A stretch of DNA of 49,411 nucleotides from a bacterium (GCA_010027235.1 RGVP01000002.1:1-49411); one strand, 5' to 3'; positions 16,172 through 25,818 are shown, counted from the stretch's first letter. The notes: generated by a model from the sequence alone, not told the origin. Translations and numbers: made by a program.

Positions 16172-18355
16172 ATGTCCGCCGCTCCTCAAATCACTATTGT
16201 CACCGACAAGAGCAAAATCTCGCCGGTCAACTCCAAGGATCGTCCCTTCCCTCTGGAGTGGACGCGTAACATCGGTATCGCCGCTCACATCGACGCAGGC
16301 AAGACCACTACCTCGGAGCGCATCCTTTTCTACTCGGGCGCCGTCCATAAGATGGGCGAAGTCCATGAGGGCACTGCCGTCACCGACTGGATGGAGCAGG
16401 AGCGCGAGCGCGGCATCACCATCACCGCCGCTGCCATTTCCTGTGCATGGAACTCCTCCTGTGGTCCCTGGAAGGGCATCAAGCAGCGTATCAACATAAT
16501 TGATACTCCTGGTCACGTTGACTTCACTGCCGAGGTTGAGCGTTCAATGCGCGTCCTCGACGGTGCTGTCGCCGTGTTTTGCGCCGTCGCAGGCGTCCAG
16601 CCTCAGTCCGAAACCGTTTGGCGTCAGGCCAACAAATATGGCGTTCCCCGCGTCGCGTTCATCAATAAGATGGACCGCACCGGCGCCAATTTCTTCCGCG
16701 CCATCGACGAGATGCGCGAGAAGCTCAAGGCCAACGCCCACGCTCTCTTCCTGCCCATCGGCAACGAGGAGAATTTTAGCGGTGTAGTCGACCTCGTTCA
16801 GGAGATTGCCTACATATTCGTCGATCCGCTCGACATGGATCTCGATCCGAAGCAGCACCCCATTCCGGACAACATGGTCGCTCAGGCCAAGGAATACCGT
16901 GAGAAGCTGATTGAGGCCGTTTCTGATTTTGATGATGTCTTGGCTGAGAAGTATCTCGGCGGCGAGACGATTGCTCCGGCTGAACTAATGGTCGCCGTTC
17001 GCAAGGCTACCGTATCGATGAAGTTCACGGGCGTTATCCCCGGCTCCGCCTTCAAAAAGAAGGGCATTCAACGTCTTCTCGACTGCGTCGTTAATTACCT
17101 GCCCAACCCGCTCGATCTTCCTCCCATGGTCGGCACCAATAGTGACGGTGAGAGCGTTGGTGTAACCCCGGACGACAAAGCCAAGCTTGCCGGTCTCGCC
17201 TTCAAGCTCTGGACCGATCCTTTCGTCGGCAAACTCGTATTCTTCCGCGTTTACACCGGCGCTCTGCATAAGGGCACCGCTGTGTATAATCCCCGCACTC
17301 GCCGCTCCGAGCGTGTTTCCCGTCTCGTTTTGATGCGCGCCATGGACCGCGAGGAAATCGATATCGCCTACTCCGGCGATATATGTGCCATGGTTGGCGT
17401 AAAGGACGTGATCACCGGCGACACCCTCTGCCATGAGGATGCCGACATTCGTCTCGAGCCCCCGTCCTTCCCCGAGCCTGTGATCGCGATGTCGATTGAG
17501 CCAAACTCGAAGGCCGATCAGGAGAAGCTCGGCACCGCCCTTCAGCGCCTCGTCGCCGAGGACCCGACCCTCCGCGTCAAGACTGACCAAGACACCGGTC
17601 AGACTATCCTTGCGGGCATGGGCGAGCTACACTTGGAAATCATTGTCGACCGCATGAAGCGTGAGTTCAAGGTCGAGGCCACTTCCGGCAAACCCCAAAT
17701 CGCCTATCGCGAGACCATCACCACCCACGCCGAAGGCGAGGGCAAGTTCGTCCGCCAGTCCGGCGGTAAAGGACAATATGGCCACGTTGTGGTCACCATA
17801 GAGCCCAATGAAAAGGGTAAGGGCATTGAGATCATCAATGAAACCGTGGGCGGTTCCATTCCTAAAGAGTTCATCAAGCCTTCCACCGATGGTCTAAATG
17901 AAGCTGCCAACAACGGCGTCGTCGCCGGTTATCCCGTGGTCGATGTGATTGTTCGCATCAAGGACGGTTCCTTCCACGAGGTAGACTCGTCTGAAATGGC
18001 GTTTAAGATGGCCGGTATCTTCGCGTTCAAGGATGCCATGAAGAACGCCAAGCCCATCCTCCTCGAGCCCATCATGGGCGTGGAAGTCACCACCCCTGAG
18101 GAATACCAAGGCGACCTGATTGGTGACATCAACCGCCGTCGCGGCCAGATCCAGGGAATGGAGAACAAGAACGGCGCCTGCATCATTACCTCCGCTGTTC
18201 CGCTTGAGAACCTTTTCGGCTATGTGACGGACATCCGCTCCCTTTCCAAGGGTCGTGCGTCCGCTTCCATTACCCCGTCCCATTTCGAGCAGGTTCCGAA
18301 CCAGCTCCTCGCTAAGATCGTGGAGACCTCCTCCAAGGCTCCCGCTCGCACTTAA
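16172..18355 (+). CDS. fusA: Elongation factor G
   Basis: EF-G is the GTPase that drives translocation and, with RRF, ribosome recycling. The 727-residue protein has G1 [10 protein letters not shown] at residues 37-46, G2 RGITITAA, G3 DTPGH, G4 NKMD, and domains II-V through to [20 protein letters not shown]. Compared with typical EF-G the N-terminus is about 20 residues longer (G1 usually begins near residue 17), adding [18 protein letters not shown] before the conserved RNIGIAAH. The classical domain set and the place behind rpsG identify it as the main EF-G. Confidence 0.97.
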   Translation: MSAAPQITIVTDKSKISPVNSKDRPFPLEWTRNIGIAAHIDAGKTTTSERILFYSGAVHKMGEVHEGTAVTDWMEQERERGITITAAAISCAWNSSCGPWKGIKQRINIIDTPGHVDFTAEVERSMRVLDGAVAVFCAVAGVQPQSETVWRQANKYGVPRVAFINKMDRTGANFFRAIDEMREKLKANAHALFLPIGNEENFSGVVDLVQEIAYIFVDPLDMDLDPKQHPIPDNMVAQAKEYREKLIEAVSDFDDVLAEKYLGGETIAPAELMVAVRKATVSMKFTGVIPGSAFKKKGIQRLLDCVVNYLPNPLDLPPMVGTNSDGESVGVTPDDKAKLAGLAFKLWTDPFVGKLVFFRVYTGALHKGTAVYNPRTRRSERVSRLVLMRAMDREEIDIAYSGDICAMVGVKDVITGDTLCHEDADIRLEPPSFPEPVIAMSIEPNSKADQEKLGTALQRLVAEDPTLRVKTDQDTGQTILAGMGELHLEIIVDRMKREFKVEATSGKPQIAYRETITTHAEGEGKFVRQSGGKGQYGHVVVTIEPNEKGKGIEIINETVGGSIPKEFIKPSTDGLNEAANNGVVAGYPVVDVIVRIKDGSFHEVDSSEMAFKMAGIFAFKDAMKNAKPILLEPIMGVEVTTPEEYQGDLIGDINRRRGQIQGMENKNGACIITSAVPLENLFGYVTDIRSLSKGRASASITPSHFEQVPNQLLAKIVETSSKAPART

Positions 18356-18375
18356 ACCTTCGTTCTTTTTCCGTA

Positions 18376-18684
18376 ATGAAAGGCCAAAAAATCCGCATCC
18401 GTCTCAAGGGCTTCGATTACCGTGTAATCGACCAGTCTGCCCTCGAGATTGTCGAGACCGCCAAGCGCTCCGGCGCCCGTGTCTCCGGTCCCGTTCCTCT
18501 TCCCACCAAGATCGAGAAACTGACCGTCAACCGCTCCCCGCACGTGGACAAAAAGTCCATGGAGCAGTTCGAGAGCCGCACTCATAAGCGCCTCATCGAC
18601 ATCATCGAACCCACTGCCCAGACCGTCGATGAGCTTAAGAAGCTCAATCTCCCTTCTGGCGTGGATATTTCCATTAACGTGTAA
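18376..18684 (+). CDS. rpsJ: 30S ribosomal protein S10 (uS10)
   Basis: S10 is part of the 30S head and, with NusB, of antitermination complexes; it also binds NusG. The 102 residues begin [20 protein letters not shown] and include [20 protein letters not shown], both diagnostic. It is only 20 bases after fusA; no tuf intervenes, unlike E. coli. Confidence 0.98.
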   Translation: MKGQKIRIRLKGFDYRVIDQSALEIVETAKRSGARVSGPVPLPTKIEKLTVNRSPHVDKKSMEQFESRTHKRLIDIIEPTAQTVDELKKLNLPSGVDISINV

Positions 18685-18739
18685 GGAATCGCCTCCCGAA
18701 CCTCACACCCAGCCCTTTCAGTCCAACAGTTTAGCGCGC

Positions 18740-18758
18740 TCTGGCGGCCTCCGCCAGA
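18740..18758 (+). promoter_or_regulatory. Hairpin in the rpsJ-rplC spacer
   Basis: TCTGGCGG-CCT-CCGCCAGA is a perfect 8-bp stem with a 3-base loop, about midway in the 125-base gap between rpsJ and rplC. There is no U-run. It may be a leader or processing element; L4-type regulation is possible but unproven. Confidence 0.4.
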
Positions 18759-18809
18759 ATCGCTAATGTAGGTCTCACGAAACGGAAACCCTCCACCTAC
18801 CGCTTAGCC

Positions 18810-19460
18810 ATGATCAACACCCTTATAGGTAAAAAGATCGGGATGACGCAGGTCTATGACGCTCAAAACGTCTTAGTCCCCGTCACCGTAGTCGAAGCCG
18901 GACCCAATTCTGTGGTCCAGGTTAAGACCCTCGAAACCGACGGCTACAACGCCGTCCAACTCGGTTTCTCAGCCCTCAAAGGCAAGAACACCTCCAAGGC
19001 CGAACTCAACCACGCCAAAAAGGCTGGTCTCGACTCCGCCCCCCGCGTCCTCAGCGAGGTCCGCCTCGCCGACAAGCCCACCCAAAAGGCTGGCGACGTT
19101 ATTACTGTCGACGCCTTTAAAGAAGGCCAACTGGTCGACGTTATTGGCATCACCAAGGGCAAAGGCTTCCAAGGCGTGGTTAAACGCTTCCGCGTCGCTG
19201 GTGGCCCTGCCACCCACGGTTCCATGTTTCATCGTCGCATTGGTTCGATCGGCATGCGCCAGACTCCCGGTCGCGTCTGGAAAAACCAAGCCATGCCCGG
19301 TCACATGGGTCAGGTTCGTCGCACCCTTCAAAACCTCACGGTGGTGAAGATCGTCGCCGATAAGAACCTTATCTTAGTTAAAGGCGCTATCCCAGGCGCA
19401 AACGGCGACGACGTCATCGTCCGCACCGCCATCAAGGGTCAGCCCAAGAGCGCCAAGTAA
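18810..19460 (+). CDS. rplC: 50S ribosomal protein L3 (uL3)
   Basis: L3 is an early assembly protein that reaches towards the peptidyl-transferase centre. The 216-residue product has IGKKIGMTQVYDAQNVLVPV, the loop GGPATHGSMFHRRIGSIGMR and GRVWKNQAMPGHMG, which contains the glutamine normally methylated in L3. Length is normal. Confidence 0.97.
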   Translation: MINTLIGKKIGMTQVYDAQNVLVPVTVVEAGPNSVVQVKTLETDGYNAVQLGFSALKGKNTSKAELNHAKKAGLDSAPRVLSEVRLADKPTQKAGDVITVDAFKEGQLVDVIGITKGKGFQGVVKRFRVAGGPATHGSMFHRRIGSIGMRQTPGRVWKNQAMPGHMGQVRRTLQNLTVVKIVADKNLILVKGAIPGANGDDVIVRTAIKGQPKSAK

Positions 19461-19475
19461 AGGAGAACGCCACCC

Positions 19476-20111
19476 ATGAAACTCAAAGTTTACAGCGCTG
19501 ACGGTAAAACCTCCCGCGAGCAAGATTTCGCCGAGATTCCCCTGTTTGAGGGTAATCGCGGCACCCAAGCCCTTAAGGAAGTAATCGTCGCCATCAACGC
19601 CAACGCCCGCCTCGGCACCCACTCCACGAAAACCCGTGGCGAAGTATCCGGCGGTGGCAAAAAACCCTGGCGCCAAAAGGGCACCGGCCGCGCCCGCGCC
19701 GGCTCCATCCGCTCTCCCCTGTGGAGCGGCGGTGGCGTCGTCTTCGGCCCCAAGCCCCGCGACTATTCCAAGAAAGTCAACGCCCAGGTGAAGGCCCTCG
19801 CCTTCTCCCGCGCTCTCTTCGACCGCGCCGTCGCCGGCGAGATTGATGTCATTGAGGCTTGGAGCGTTGCCCAGCCCAAAACCAAGATCATCGACGATGT
19901 TATCGGCCGCATCGCACCCATTGGTAAAATCCTTATCGTGGACGACACCTTTCCCGTCGCAGCGGTTCGGGCTGCACGTAACATTCAACGCGTCTCTATC
20001 CAAGAGGCTGCCAAGCTAAACGCTAAGGATTTGGCGCAATATAAGCGCATTATCGTTAGCACCAAGGGCATGGAAAAGATCATCGCCCGCGCAAACGGAG
20101 GTAAGAACTAA
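19476..20111 (+). CDS. rplD: 50S ribosomal protein L4 (uL4)
   Basis: L4 lines the exit tunnel and, in E. coli, represses the S10 operon. The 211-residue protein contains HSTKTRGEVSGGGKKPWRQK and GTGRARAGSIRSPLWSGGGV, the conserved tunnel loop. AAAGGAG lies about ten bases before the ATG. Its stop overlaps the ATG of rplW (TAATG). Confidence 0.97.
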   Translation: MKLKVYSADGKTSREQDFAEIPLFEGNRGTQALKEVIVAINANARLGTHSTKTRGEVSGGGKKPWRQKGTGRARAGSIRSPLWSGGGVVFGPKPRDYSKKVNAQVKALAFSRALFDRAVAGEIDVIEAWSVAQPKTKIIDDVIGRIAPIGKILIVDDTFPVAAVRAARNIQRVSIQEAAKLNAKDLAQYKRIIVSTKGMEKIIARANGGKN

Positions 20112-20392
20112 TGAACGCCCTCGCCGTCCTCAAACAAGTCCGCCTCACCGAGAAGGCTTCGCAGCTTTCCTCTGAGCTCGGTCAATATACCTTCGAGGTT
20201 ACCCCGAAGGCCACCAAGCACCAGATCGCCGTCGCCGTTGAAAAGACTTTCAAGGTCAACGTCGTGCGCGTTAACACCCAGACCATCGCAGGCAAACCCA
20301 AGCGCACCCGCGCCGGTCGCCCCACCACGACTTCCACCATCAAGAAGGCCATCGTGACCCTCAAGGCCGGTGACAAGATCGAGCTGGTCTAA
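20111..20392 (+). CDS. rplW: 50S ribosomal protein L23 (uL23)
   Basis: L23 sits at the tunnel exit and is the docking site for trigger factor and SRP. The 93 residues include VRLTEKASQLSSELGQYTFE, KHQIAVAVEKTF and the basic GKPKRTRAGR turn. It overlaps rplD by one base, so it is translationally coupled. Confidence 0.96.
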   Translation: MNALAVLKQVRLTEKASQLSSELGQYTFEVTPKATKHQIAVAVEKTFKVNVVRVNTQTIAGKPKRTRAGRPTTTSTIKKAIVTLKAGDKIELV

Positions 20393-20421
20393 GCTGCGAC
20401 CCACCTAAGGAACCACCCAAC

Positions 20422-21288
20422 ATGGCTCTCAAATCCTTCCGTCCCCTCACCCCGTCCCAGCGCTTTACCGTGCTGAATAAGGATGAGACGATCACTCCCA
20501 AACGCCCCGAGCGGTCCCTGACCTACTCGCAGGCCAAGTCCGGCGGCCGTAACAACAACGGCCGCATCACCACCCGTCGTCGTGGCGGTGGTCACAAGCG
20601 CCTCCACCGTATCGTCGATTTCAAGCGTGCGATCATTGATATCCCCGCGACCGTTCAGGCGATCGAGTATGATCCCAACCGCTCTGCCCGCCTCGCCCTG
20701 ATCACCTACGCGAACGGTGAGAAGCGCTACATCATCGCCGCCAACGGTCTAAAGATTGGTGATACCATCGTTACTTCTAACAAGGCGACTACGAATGATT
20801 TCCTAGTGGGAAATAATTTTCCCCTGTCGATCATCCCGCCCTCCACTAAGCTGCACTGCGTCGAGCTCATCCCGGGCCGCGGCGCCCAGCTTGGTCGCAC
20901 CGCTGGCACCTCGATCGAGCTCATCGCCGTCGAAAACGGCGCCGCCCAGCTCAAGATGCCCTCGGGCGAGATTCGTTTGGTTAACCCCAAGTGCCGCGCC
21001 ACCATCGGCGAAGTCGGCAACGGTGATCACATGAACAAGTCGCTCGGCAAAGCCGGCCGCAATCGCTGGCTCGGCAAGCGCCCCCGCCAGCGCGGTGTTT
21101 CCATGAATCCCGTCGATCACCCCAACGGCGGTGGTCAGGGTAAATCCAAGGGTGGTGGCGGTCGCCAGCACCTTGTTTCTCCTTGGGGTCAGCTCGCCAA
21201 GGGCTTTCCTACCCGTAAACGTTCGAAGCCCTCGAACAGCCAGATCCTCGTTCGCCACAACGGCCGCAAGCCGCGCGGCAAGAAGTAA
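20422..21288 (+). CDS. rplB: 50S ribosomal protein L2 (uL2)
   Basis: L2 supports the peptidyl-transferase centre and subunit joining. The 288-residue protein (usual length about 275) includes GRNNNGRITTRRRGGGHKR, MNPVDHPNGGGQGKSKGGGG with the essential His of the family, and the basic C-terminus. An AAGGA lies about 11 bases upstream of the ATG. The slightly greater length comes from internal and terminal additions. Confidence 0.97.
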   Translation: MALKSFRPLTPSQRFTVLNKDETITPKRPERSLTYSQAKSGGRNNNGRITTRRRGGGHKRLHRIVDFKRAIIDIPATVQAIEYDPNRSARLALITYANGEKRYIIAANGLKIGDTIVTSNKATTNDFLVGNNFPLSIIPPSTKLHCVELIPGRGAQLGRTAGTSIELIAVENGAAQLKMPSGEIRLVNPKCRATIGEVGNGDHMNKSLGKAGRNRWLGKRPRQRGVSMNPVDHPNGGGQGKSKGGGGRQHLVSPWGQLAKGFPTRKRSKPSNSQILVRHNGRKPRGKK

Positions 21289-21306
21289 CCTTACCGCCCA
21301 CCTACC

Positions 21307-21582
21307 ATGGCCCGTTCCATCAAAAAAGGCTTCTTCGTCGATTACCACCTGCTCGAGAAAATCGAGAAGGCCGTCGCCTCGAAGAACAAGAAGCCCATCC
21401 AAACCTGGTCCCGCCGCTCGACCATCACCCCCGACTTCATCGGCCACACCTTCAACGTGCACAACGGGAAGGCTTTCGTCGCCGTTTACGTCACCGACAA
21501 CATGGTCGGTCACAAGCTCGGCGAGTTCGCCCCTACCCGCGTCTTCAAGGCGCACGGTGGCATGACTCGTAAGGAGATCTAA
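21307..21582 (+). CDS. rpsS: 30S ribosomal protein S19 (uS19)
   Basis: S19 forms a complex with S13 at the 30S head. The 91 residues begin [20 protein letters not shown] and include [20 protein letters not shown] and [11 protein letters not shown], all diagnostic. Start context is C-rich, with no Shine-Dalgarno. Unusually, it is not followed directly by rplV. Confidence 0.97.
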   Translation: MARSIKKGFFVDYHLLEKIEKAVASKNKKPIQTWSRRSTITPDFIGHTFNVHNGKAFVAVYVTDNMVGHKLGEFAPTRVFKAHGGMTRKEI

Positions 21583-21614
21583 GGTCGTCGACTCGTTCCC
21601 CAACGCTTCCGTTC

Positions 21615-21959
21615 ATGGCCTCGACCGTTCTTCGTCTCGTCAGTCTTGTAGTCGCCCTCTCCGGCACTGCGGTCCTGCGTGCAGAGATTTCGGTCGAGCG
21701 CTCCGTGGGCGATGCTCGGATCGAACGTGTCGACCATCTCGGTTCCTCCGATCTCGTCATTCTGGATTCTGGCTTCGAGGCTGGTCTCCGACAAGGTATG
21801 GTCTGCACCGTCAAACGCGATAGTGTCTGGATTGGGGAACTCCTCCTTGTTGATCTTCGCCCTCGCGTTGCTAGCGCCTTGATCCTCGACCTCGTATCCA
21901 ACGAGAGTTTCCAGAGCGGAGACTCCGTTATCGCCAAAACTGTTTCATCTAAAAAATAA
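21615..21959 (+). CDS. Secreted protein of unknown function inserted in the S10 operon
   Basis: I do not recognise a family for this 114-residue protein. It starts MASTVLRLVSLVVALSGTAV and has a convincing signal peptide with likely cleavage near residue 23 (AVLRA/EIS). The mature part of about 90 residues looks like a small beta-rich domain (LVILDSGFEAGLRQGMVCTV, then WIGELLLVDLRPRVASALIL), reminiscent of SH3- or OB-like folds found in periplasmic proteins. It sits on the same strand, 32 bases after rpsS and 70 bases before rplV, splitting one of the best-conserved gene pairs in bacteria. Codon use is close to the flanks but richer in T. Export of a product encoded inside a ribosomal operon is unexpected. 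A chance frame is unlikely given the signal peptide and good codon bias. Confidence 0.72.
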   Translation: MASTVLRLVSLVVALSGTAVLRAEISVERSVGDARIERVDHLGSSDLVILDSGFEAGLRQGMVCTVKRDSVWIGELLLVDLRPRVASALILDLVSNESFQSGDSVIAKTVSSKK

Positions 21960-22029
21960 ACCACCAAAAGGGCAGGGTGGGGGATTAGATTCTCCGCCGC
22001 TGTCGCCTCCAAAAAAGGAATCACACACC

Positions 22030-22371
22030 ATGGAAGTCACCGCCGTCACTCGCAACGCCCACATGTCCCCGAAAAAGGTTCGTGAGGTCGTCCGCACCAT
22101 CACCGGACGCCCCGCCACCGAGGCCTCCGAGTATCTCGCGCTCATTCCGCGCAAGTCTGCCCAACTGATCAACAAGACGCTCAAGAGCGCCATCGCTAAC
22201 GCCGAGAATAATAACAACCTCTCGTCGGATAGCTTGGTCGTTAAGACCGCCTACGTTGATCAGGGCCCCGTCCTGAAACGCTTCAAGGCCGCCGCCCGCG
22301 GCACCGCCGCCCCTCGCCGCAAGAAGATGAGCCACATCACCGTCGTCCTTTCCGACGGCGCCACCAACTAA
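22030..22371 (+). CDS. rplV: 50S ribosomal protein L22 (uL22)
   Basis: L22 lines the exit tunnel near the constriction. The 113 residues include [31 protein letters not shown] and the tunnel hairpin [26 protein letters not shown] lies about 13 bases upstream of the ATG. It restores the normal S10-operon order after the inserted gene. Confidence 0.97.
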   Translation: MEVTAVTRNAHMSPKKVREVVRTITGRPATEASEYLALIPRKSAQLINKTLKSAIANAENNNNLSSDSLVVKTAYVDQGPVLKRFKAAARGTAAPRRKKMSHITVVLSDGATN

Positions 22372-22382
22372 GACTTACCACC

Positions 22383-23012
22383 ATGGGCCAGAAAACCAAT
22401 CCCACCGGCTTCCGTCTCGCCGTCCGTCGCAACTGGCAGTCTCGCTGGTATGCCACCAAAAAGGACTTCGCCAAGCTCCTCCATGAGGATCAAATCATCC
22501 GCAACACGCTGATGGAAAAGCTTAAGGGGGCTTCAGTTCCCAAGATCTTTATCGAGCGCGCCTCCAATCGGGTCCGCGTTAAGATCTATACCGCCCGCCC
22601 TGGCATCGTCATCGGCCGCAAGGGCGCCGAGGTCGAGGTCATCAAGGCCGACCTCGCCAAGCTCACCGGCAAGGAAGTGCTCCTCGACATCCAAGAGATC
22701 AAGAAGCCAGAGATCGAGGCCGGTCTCGTCGCTGAGAACGTCGCCCTGCAACTCGAACGCCGCATTGCTTTCCGTCGCGCCATGAAAAAGGCCGTTGAAA
22801 CCGCGATGAGCCTCGGTGCCGAGGGTATCCGTATCCAGTGCTCCGGCCGCTTGGGCGGTTCCGATATCGCCCGTCGCGAGTGGCAACGCAAGGGCCGCGT
22901 GCCCCTGCACACCCTCCGCGAAAACATTGATTACGGCTTCTTCGAAGCCAAGACCCTCTACGGCAAGATCGGCGTCAAGTGCTGGATCCTGAAGAAAGAA
23001 GAGACCGCCTAA
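22383..23012 (+). CDS. rpsC: 30S ribosomal protein S3 (uS3)
   Basis: S3 helps form the mRNA entry channel and helicase. The 209-residue protein has [20 protein letters not shown], the KH motif [10 protein letters not shown] and the C-terminal [20 protein letters not shown] and [11 protein letters not shown]. It ends soon after the conserved domain, about 20 residues shorter than E. coli S3. The start follows rplV by 11 bases with no Shine-Dalgarno. Confidence 0.97.
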   Translation: MGQKTNPTGFRLAVRRNWQSRWYATKKDFAKLLHEDQIIRNTLMEKLKGASVPKIFIERASNRVRVKIYTARPGIVIGRKGAEVEVIKADLAKLTGKEVLLDIQEIKKPEIEAGLVAENVALQLERRIAFRRAMKKAVETAMSLGAEGIRIQCSGRLGGSDIARREWQRKGRVPLHTLRENIDYGFFEAKTLYGKIGVKCWILKKEETA

Positions 23013-23064
23013 GGTCCTCTTCCCCGTCCACCACACCACCCATCTACATTAGGAGAAATCCATC

Positions 23065-23487
23065 ATGGCTCTCGCTCCCGCCCGCACTAAATACCGCAAA
23101 TCCCAGAAAGGCTCGCTTGCCGGCAACGCCAAGCGCGGCAATACCCTCGCCTTCGGTGAGTTCGGCCTCCAGTCCCTTTCCCGTGGCCCCATGACCGGCC
23201 GCCAGATTGAGGCCGCTCGCGTCACCATCGCGCGCCACCTCAAGCGCAAGGGCAAACTTTGGATCCGCGTATTCCCGCACAAGCCCGTAACCAAGAAGCC
23301 TGCCGAGGTCCGAATGGGCTCCGGTAAGGGCGCCGTTGAATATTACGTCGCTCAGATTAAACCCGGCGCCGTGCTTTTCGAGCTCGCCGGCATCCCCGCC
23401 ACCGTCGCTAAGGAGGCCTTCCGTCTCGCTGATGCCAAGCTGCCCTTCCGCTGCCGCTTTATCATTCGCGAAGGTTCAGCCGCCTAA
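23065..23487 (+). CDS. rplP: 50S ribosomal protein L16 (uL16)
   Basis: L16 organises the A-site region of the large subunit. The 140 residues include [33 protein letters not shown], and [20 protein letters not shown]. An AGGAG is placed 9-10 bases before the ATG. Confidence 0.97.
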   Translation: MALAPARTKYRKSQKGSLAGNAKRGNTLAFGEFGLQSLSRGPMTGRQIEAARVTIARHLKRKGKLWIRVFPHKPVTKKPAEVRMGSGKGAVEYYVAQIKPGAVLFELAGIPATVAKEAFRLADAKLPFRCRFIIREGSAA

Positions 23488-23510
23488 CGTTTAAACTAGA
23501 GAACCTTAAT

Positions 23511-23708
23511 ATGTCTTTAACTTCCAAAGAAATCCGCGATCTCACCACAACTGAGATTAACGTGAAGATCAACGAGACCCGCGAAAAGCTCCTCTCTCTC
23601 CGCCTGCGTAAGCAGACCGGCCAGGTCGAGAAGACCCACGAACTCCGCACGCTCCGCAAGGACATCGCCCGCCTCGAAACCATCAAGACCCAAAAGAGCG
23701 TCGCCTAA
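23511..23708 (+). CDS. rpmC: 50S ribosomal protein L29 (uL29)
   Basis: L29 is a small helical protein near the tunnel exit beside L23. The 65-residue product is almost entirely helical, with [20 protein letters not shown] and the typical [15 protein letters not shown] end. Position between rplP and rpsQ is standard. Confidence 0.94.
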   Translation: MSLTSKEIRDLTTTEINVKINETREKLLSLRLRKQTGQVEKTHELRTLRKDIARLETIKTQKSVA

Positions 23709-23734
23709 GCGCACGTCTCGAGGAACCCATACAC

Positions 23735-24076
23735 ATGTCCACCACCGAAGCCACCGCTCCCGCGACTCCCGAACGTAATTCCCGCAAGACCCTCGTCGGT
23801 AACGTCACCAGCCGTTCCGGCGACAAGTCGATCAAAGTCACTGTCCCCTTCAAGGTTCCGCACCCGCGCTACCAGAAGATCATCAATCGCAAGACGGTCG
23901 TGCACGCTCACGACGAAGCCAATGATACCAAGGTCGGCGACAAAGTCGAGATCATGGAAACCCGCCCCATCAGCCGCCTGAAGCGCTGGCGCGTGATTAA
24001 AGTTTTGGAACGTGCCGTCATCGCTGATGTCGCCGCCGTTTCCGAGGCCGATGTCGCCGCGGCCATCAAGGCCTAA
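23735..24076 (+). CDS. rpsQ: 30S ribosomal protein S17 (uS17), extended at both ends
   Basis: S17 is an OB-fold primary 16S rRNA-binding protein. The core (RKTLVGNVTSRSGDKSIKVT; HPRYQKIINRKTVVHAHDEA; GDKVEIMETRPISRLKRWRV) is intact. The protein has 113 residues against about 85 usually. The excess is an N-terminal tail of about 16 residues rich in Thr/Ala/Pro and a C-terminal Ala-rich helix of about 15 residues. Confidence 0.96.
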   Translation: MSTTEATAPATPERNSRKTLVGNVTSRSGDKSIKVTVPFKVPHPRYQKIINRKTVVHAHDEANDTKVGDKVEIMETRPISRLKRWRVIKVLERAVIADVAAVSEADVAAAIKA

Positions 24077-24100
24077 CCCTCCACGGGAGAAACCCAGACC

Positions 24101-24466
24101 ATGATCCAACTCCGTTCCATTCTCGAAGTAGCTGACAACACTGGCGCCCGCAAGGCCGCTATGATCAGCAAAAAAGGCCAGAATACCACCACCGCCGGTG
24201 TAGGCGATGTAATCACTGTCCACATCAAGGACTCAGGCACCGACGCCACCGTCAAGAAAGGCGAGGTCGCAAAGGCTGTCGTCGTTCGCACCAAGGCTCC
24301 GGTCCGCCGTAGCGATGGTTCCTACCTTCGCTTCGACTCCAACGCCATCGTCATCATCGGCGCCGACGGTAACCCCAAGGGCACCCGTATCTTCGGGCCC
24401 GTCGCCCGTGAACTTCGTGCCAAAAACTTCATGAAGATCATCTCTTTAGCTCCGGAGGTCCTCTAA
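24101..24466 (+). CDS. rplN: 50S ribosomal protein L14 (uL14)
   Basis: L14 forms an intersubunit bridge with L19. The 121 residues include [30 protein letters not shown] and [20 protein letters not shown]. Codons are strongly biased. The end of the gene carries a GGAGG that serves the start of rplX. Confidence 0.97.
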   Translation: MIQLRSILEVADNTGARKAAMISKKGQNTTTAGVGDVITVHIKDSGTDATVKKGEVAKAVVVRTKAPVRRSDGSYLRFDSNAIVIIGADGNPKGTRIFGPVARELRAKNFMKIISLAPEVL

Positions 24467-24467
24467 C

Positions 24468-24737
24468 ATGCCCACTAAATTTCACGTTAAACGCAACGAC
24501 GAGGTCGTAGTTATCGCCGGTTCCCATAAGGGCAAGTCCGGTAAGGTTCTGGAAATCTTGGCCGCCAAGTCCCGCGCTCGTATTGAAGGCGTGGCGATGA
24601 TGAAGCGCCACCTAAAGAAATCTCAGGAAAATCCTAACGGTGCCATCGTTGAGCGCGAAGGTTCAGTCCATGTCTCGAATCTCCAGCTTAAGAGCCGTTT
24701 CGAGGCCTCTAAGAAGCGGACTGTCAAGGCCGCCTGA
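24468..24737 (+). CDS. rplX: 50S ribosomal protein L24 (uL24)
   Basis: L24 starts large-subunit assembly. The 89-residue product has the KOW motif KRNDEVVVIAGSHKGKSGKV and GVAMMKRHLKKSQENPNGAI. It is somewhat shorter than the usual 100-105 residues, lacking part of the C-terminal region. The start lies one base after the rplN stop and uses a GGAGG within the rplN end. Confidence 0.96.
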   Translation: MPTKFHVKRNDEVVVIAGSHKGKSGKVLEILAAKSRARIEGVAMMKRHLKKSQENPNGAIVEREGSVHVSNLQLKSRFEASKKRTVKAA

Positions 24738-24774
24738 GCCTGGAAAATCGTCACCGCGAAATAACTTCTTGCTT

Positions 24775-24809
24775 GGGGCGGGGTGCCACTCTGTAACCTC
24801 GCCCCTTTT
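24775..24809 (+). terminator. Terminator-like hairpin inside the spc operon
   Basis: GGGGCGGGG and CCTCGCCCC form a 9-bp stem with one G-U pair and a 13-base loop, followed at once by TTTT. It is in the 147-base gap between rplX and rplE. In E. coli this gap carries the S8 target that regulates the spc operon; here an attenuator that lowers readthrough into rplE is plausible. Confidence 0.5.
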
Positions 24810-24884
24810 CGTCCCTTCATTCCCCCCTCACTCTAAAAACACTCAAGGTCGCTGGGTCGGCAATCCGGCGGTTATACCATCCAA

Positions 24885-25481
24885 ATGAGCACCAAACGCA
24901 TTCCTTCGCTTAAGCAGCATTACATCGACGTCATTGTTCCCGCCCTCATTGCGAGTCGTGGTTACAAGAACACCCACCAAGTCCCGAAGCTGACTAAGAT
25001 CAGCTTAAACACGGGCATCGATGCTGAGGCCGATAAGAACCAGATCGCCGACATCCAGCGCGACCTCACCGCTCTGGCCGGACAAAAAGCCATTCTTGCC
25101 AAATCGAAGAAGGCCATTTCGAATTTCAAACTCCGCCAAGGTCAGGTCGTGGGCGCCCACGTCACCCTGCGCGGAGATTCCATGTGGGACTTCCTCTACC
25201 GCCTAATCGCGGTCGCTCTCCCCACCATTCGCGACTTCCGTGGCGTTCACTCGAAGCTGGACGGCCAAGGTAATTATGCTCTTGGCATCAATGATTTCAC
25301 GATCTTCCCCGAAATCAACGTCGAGAGCGTTAAGAAGACCATGGGACTAGACATTAATATCGTCACCACCGCCGAGTCCGACGACGAAGGTCGCGAGTTG
25401 CTTAAGCTCCTTGGTATGCCCTTCCGCCGCACCGAGGCCCAACAAGCCGCCGACGCCGCTGCCAAGAACAAGGCCGCCTAA
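24885..25481 (+). CDS. rplE: 50S ribosomal protein L5 (uL5)
   Basis: L5 binds 5S rRNA and contacts P-site tRNA. The 198-residue protein carries VPKLTKISLNTGI, RQGQVVGAHVTLRGDSMWDF and FPEINVESVKKTMGLDINIV. The family is usually about 180 residues; the extra length is an Ala/Lys-rich C-terminal tail (QQAADAAAKNKAA). Confidence 0.97.
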   Translation: MSTKRIPSLKQHYIDVIVPALIASRGYKNTHQVPKLTKISLNTGIDAEADKNQIADIQRDLTALAGQKAILAKSKKAISNFKLRQGQVVGAHVTLRGDSMWDFLYRLIAVALPTIRDFRGVHSKLDGQGNYALGINDFTIFPEINVESVKKTMGLDINIVTTAESDDEGRELLKLLGMPFRRTEAQQAADAAAKNKAA

Positions 25482-25499
25482 TTTTAACCGCCTCCCGCC

Positions 25500-25805
25500 A
25501 TGCCCAAGACCTCCGCCATCAACCGCAACGAGAAGCGTAAAACCCTCGTCGCCAAGTTCGCCGCCAAGCGCGCCGAGCTCAAGGCCGCCCTCCTGAACCC
25601 AGACGCCACCAACGAAGAATTCTTCGCCGCGTCCAAGGCGCTTCAGAAGCTCCCTAAGAACTCTTCGCCCATCCGCGTGCGCAACCGCTGCAGCCTTTCC
25701 GGCCGCCCTCGCGCCTTTATTCGGAAATTTGGCGTTTCCCGTATTACCTTCCGCGAGCTTGCCCTGAACGGTAAGATTCCTGGCGTCACCAAGTCTTCCT
25801 GGTAA
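25500..25805 (+). CDS. rpsN: 30S ribosomal protein S14 (uS14), long zinc-free form
   Basis: S14 is part of the 30S head. The 101-residue length and the segment [20 protein letters not shown] place it in the long C-minus class: the CxxC...CxxC zinc-binding set of the short form is absent, leaving one cysteine. The C-terminus [18 protein letters not shown] is typical. The start follows a CCGCCTCCCGCC tract with no Shine-Dalgarno. Confidence 0.96.
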   Translation: MPKTSAINRNEKRKTLVAKFAAKRAELKAALLNPDATNEEFFAASKALQKLPKNSSPIRVRNRCSLSGRPRAFIRKFGVSRITFRELALNGKIPGVTKSSW

Positions 25806-25818
25806 AACTTTTCGCCTT

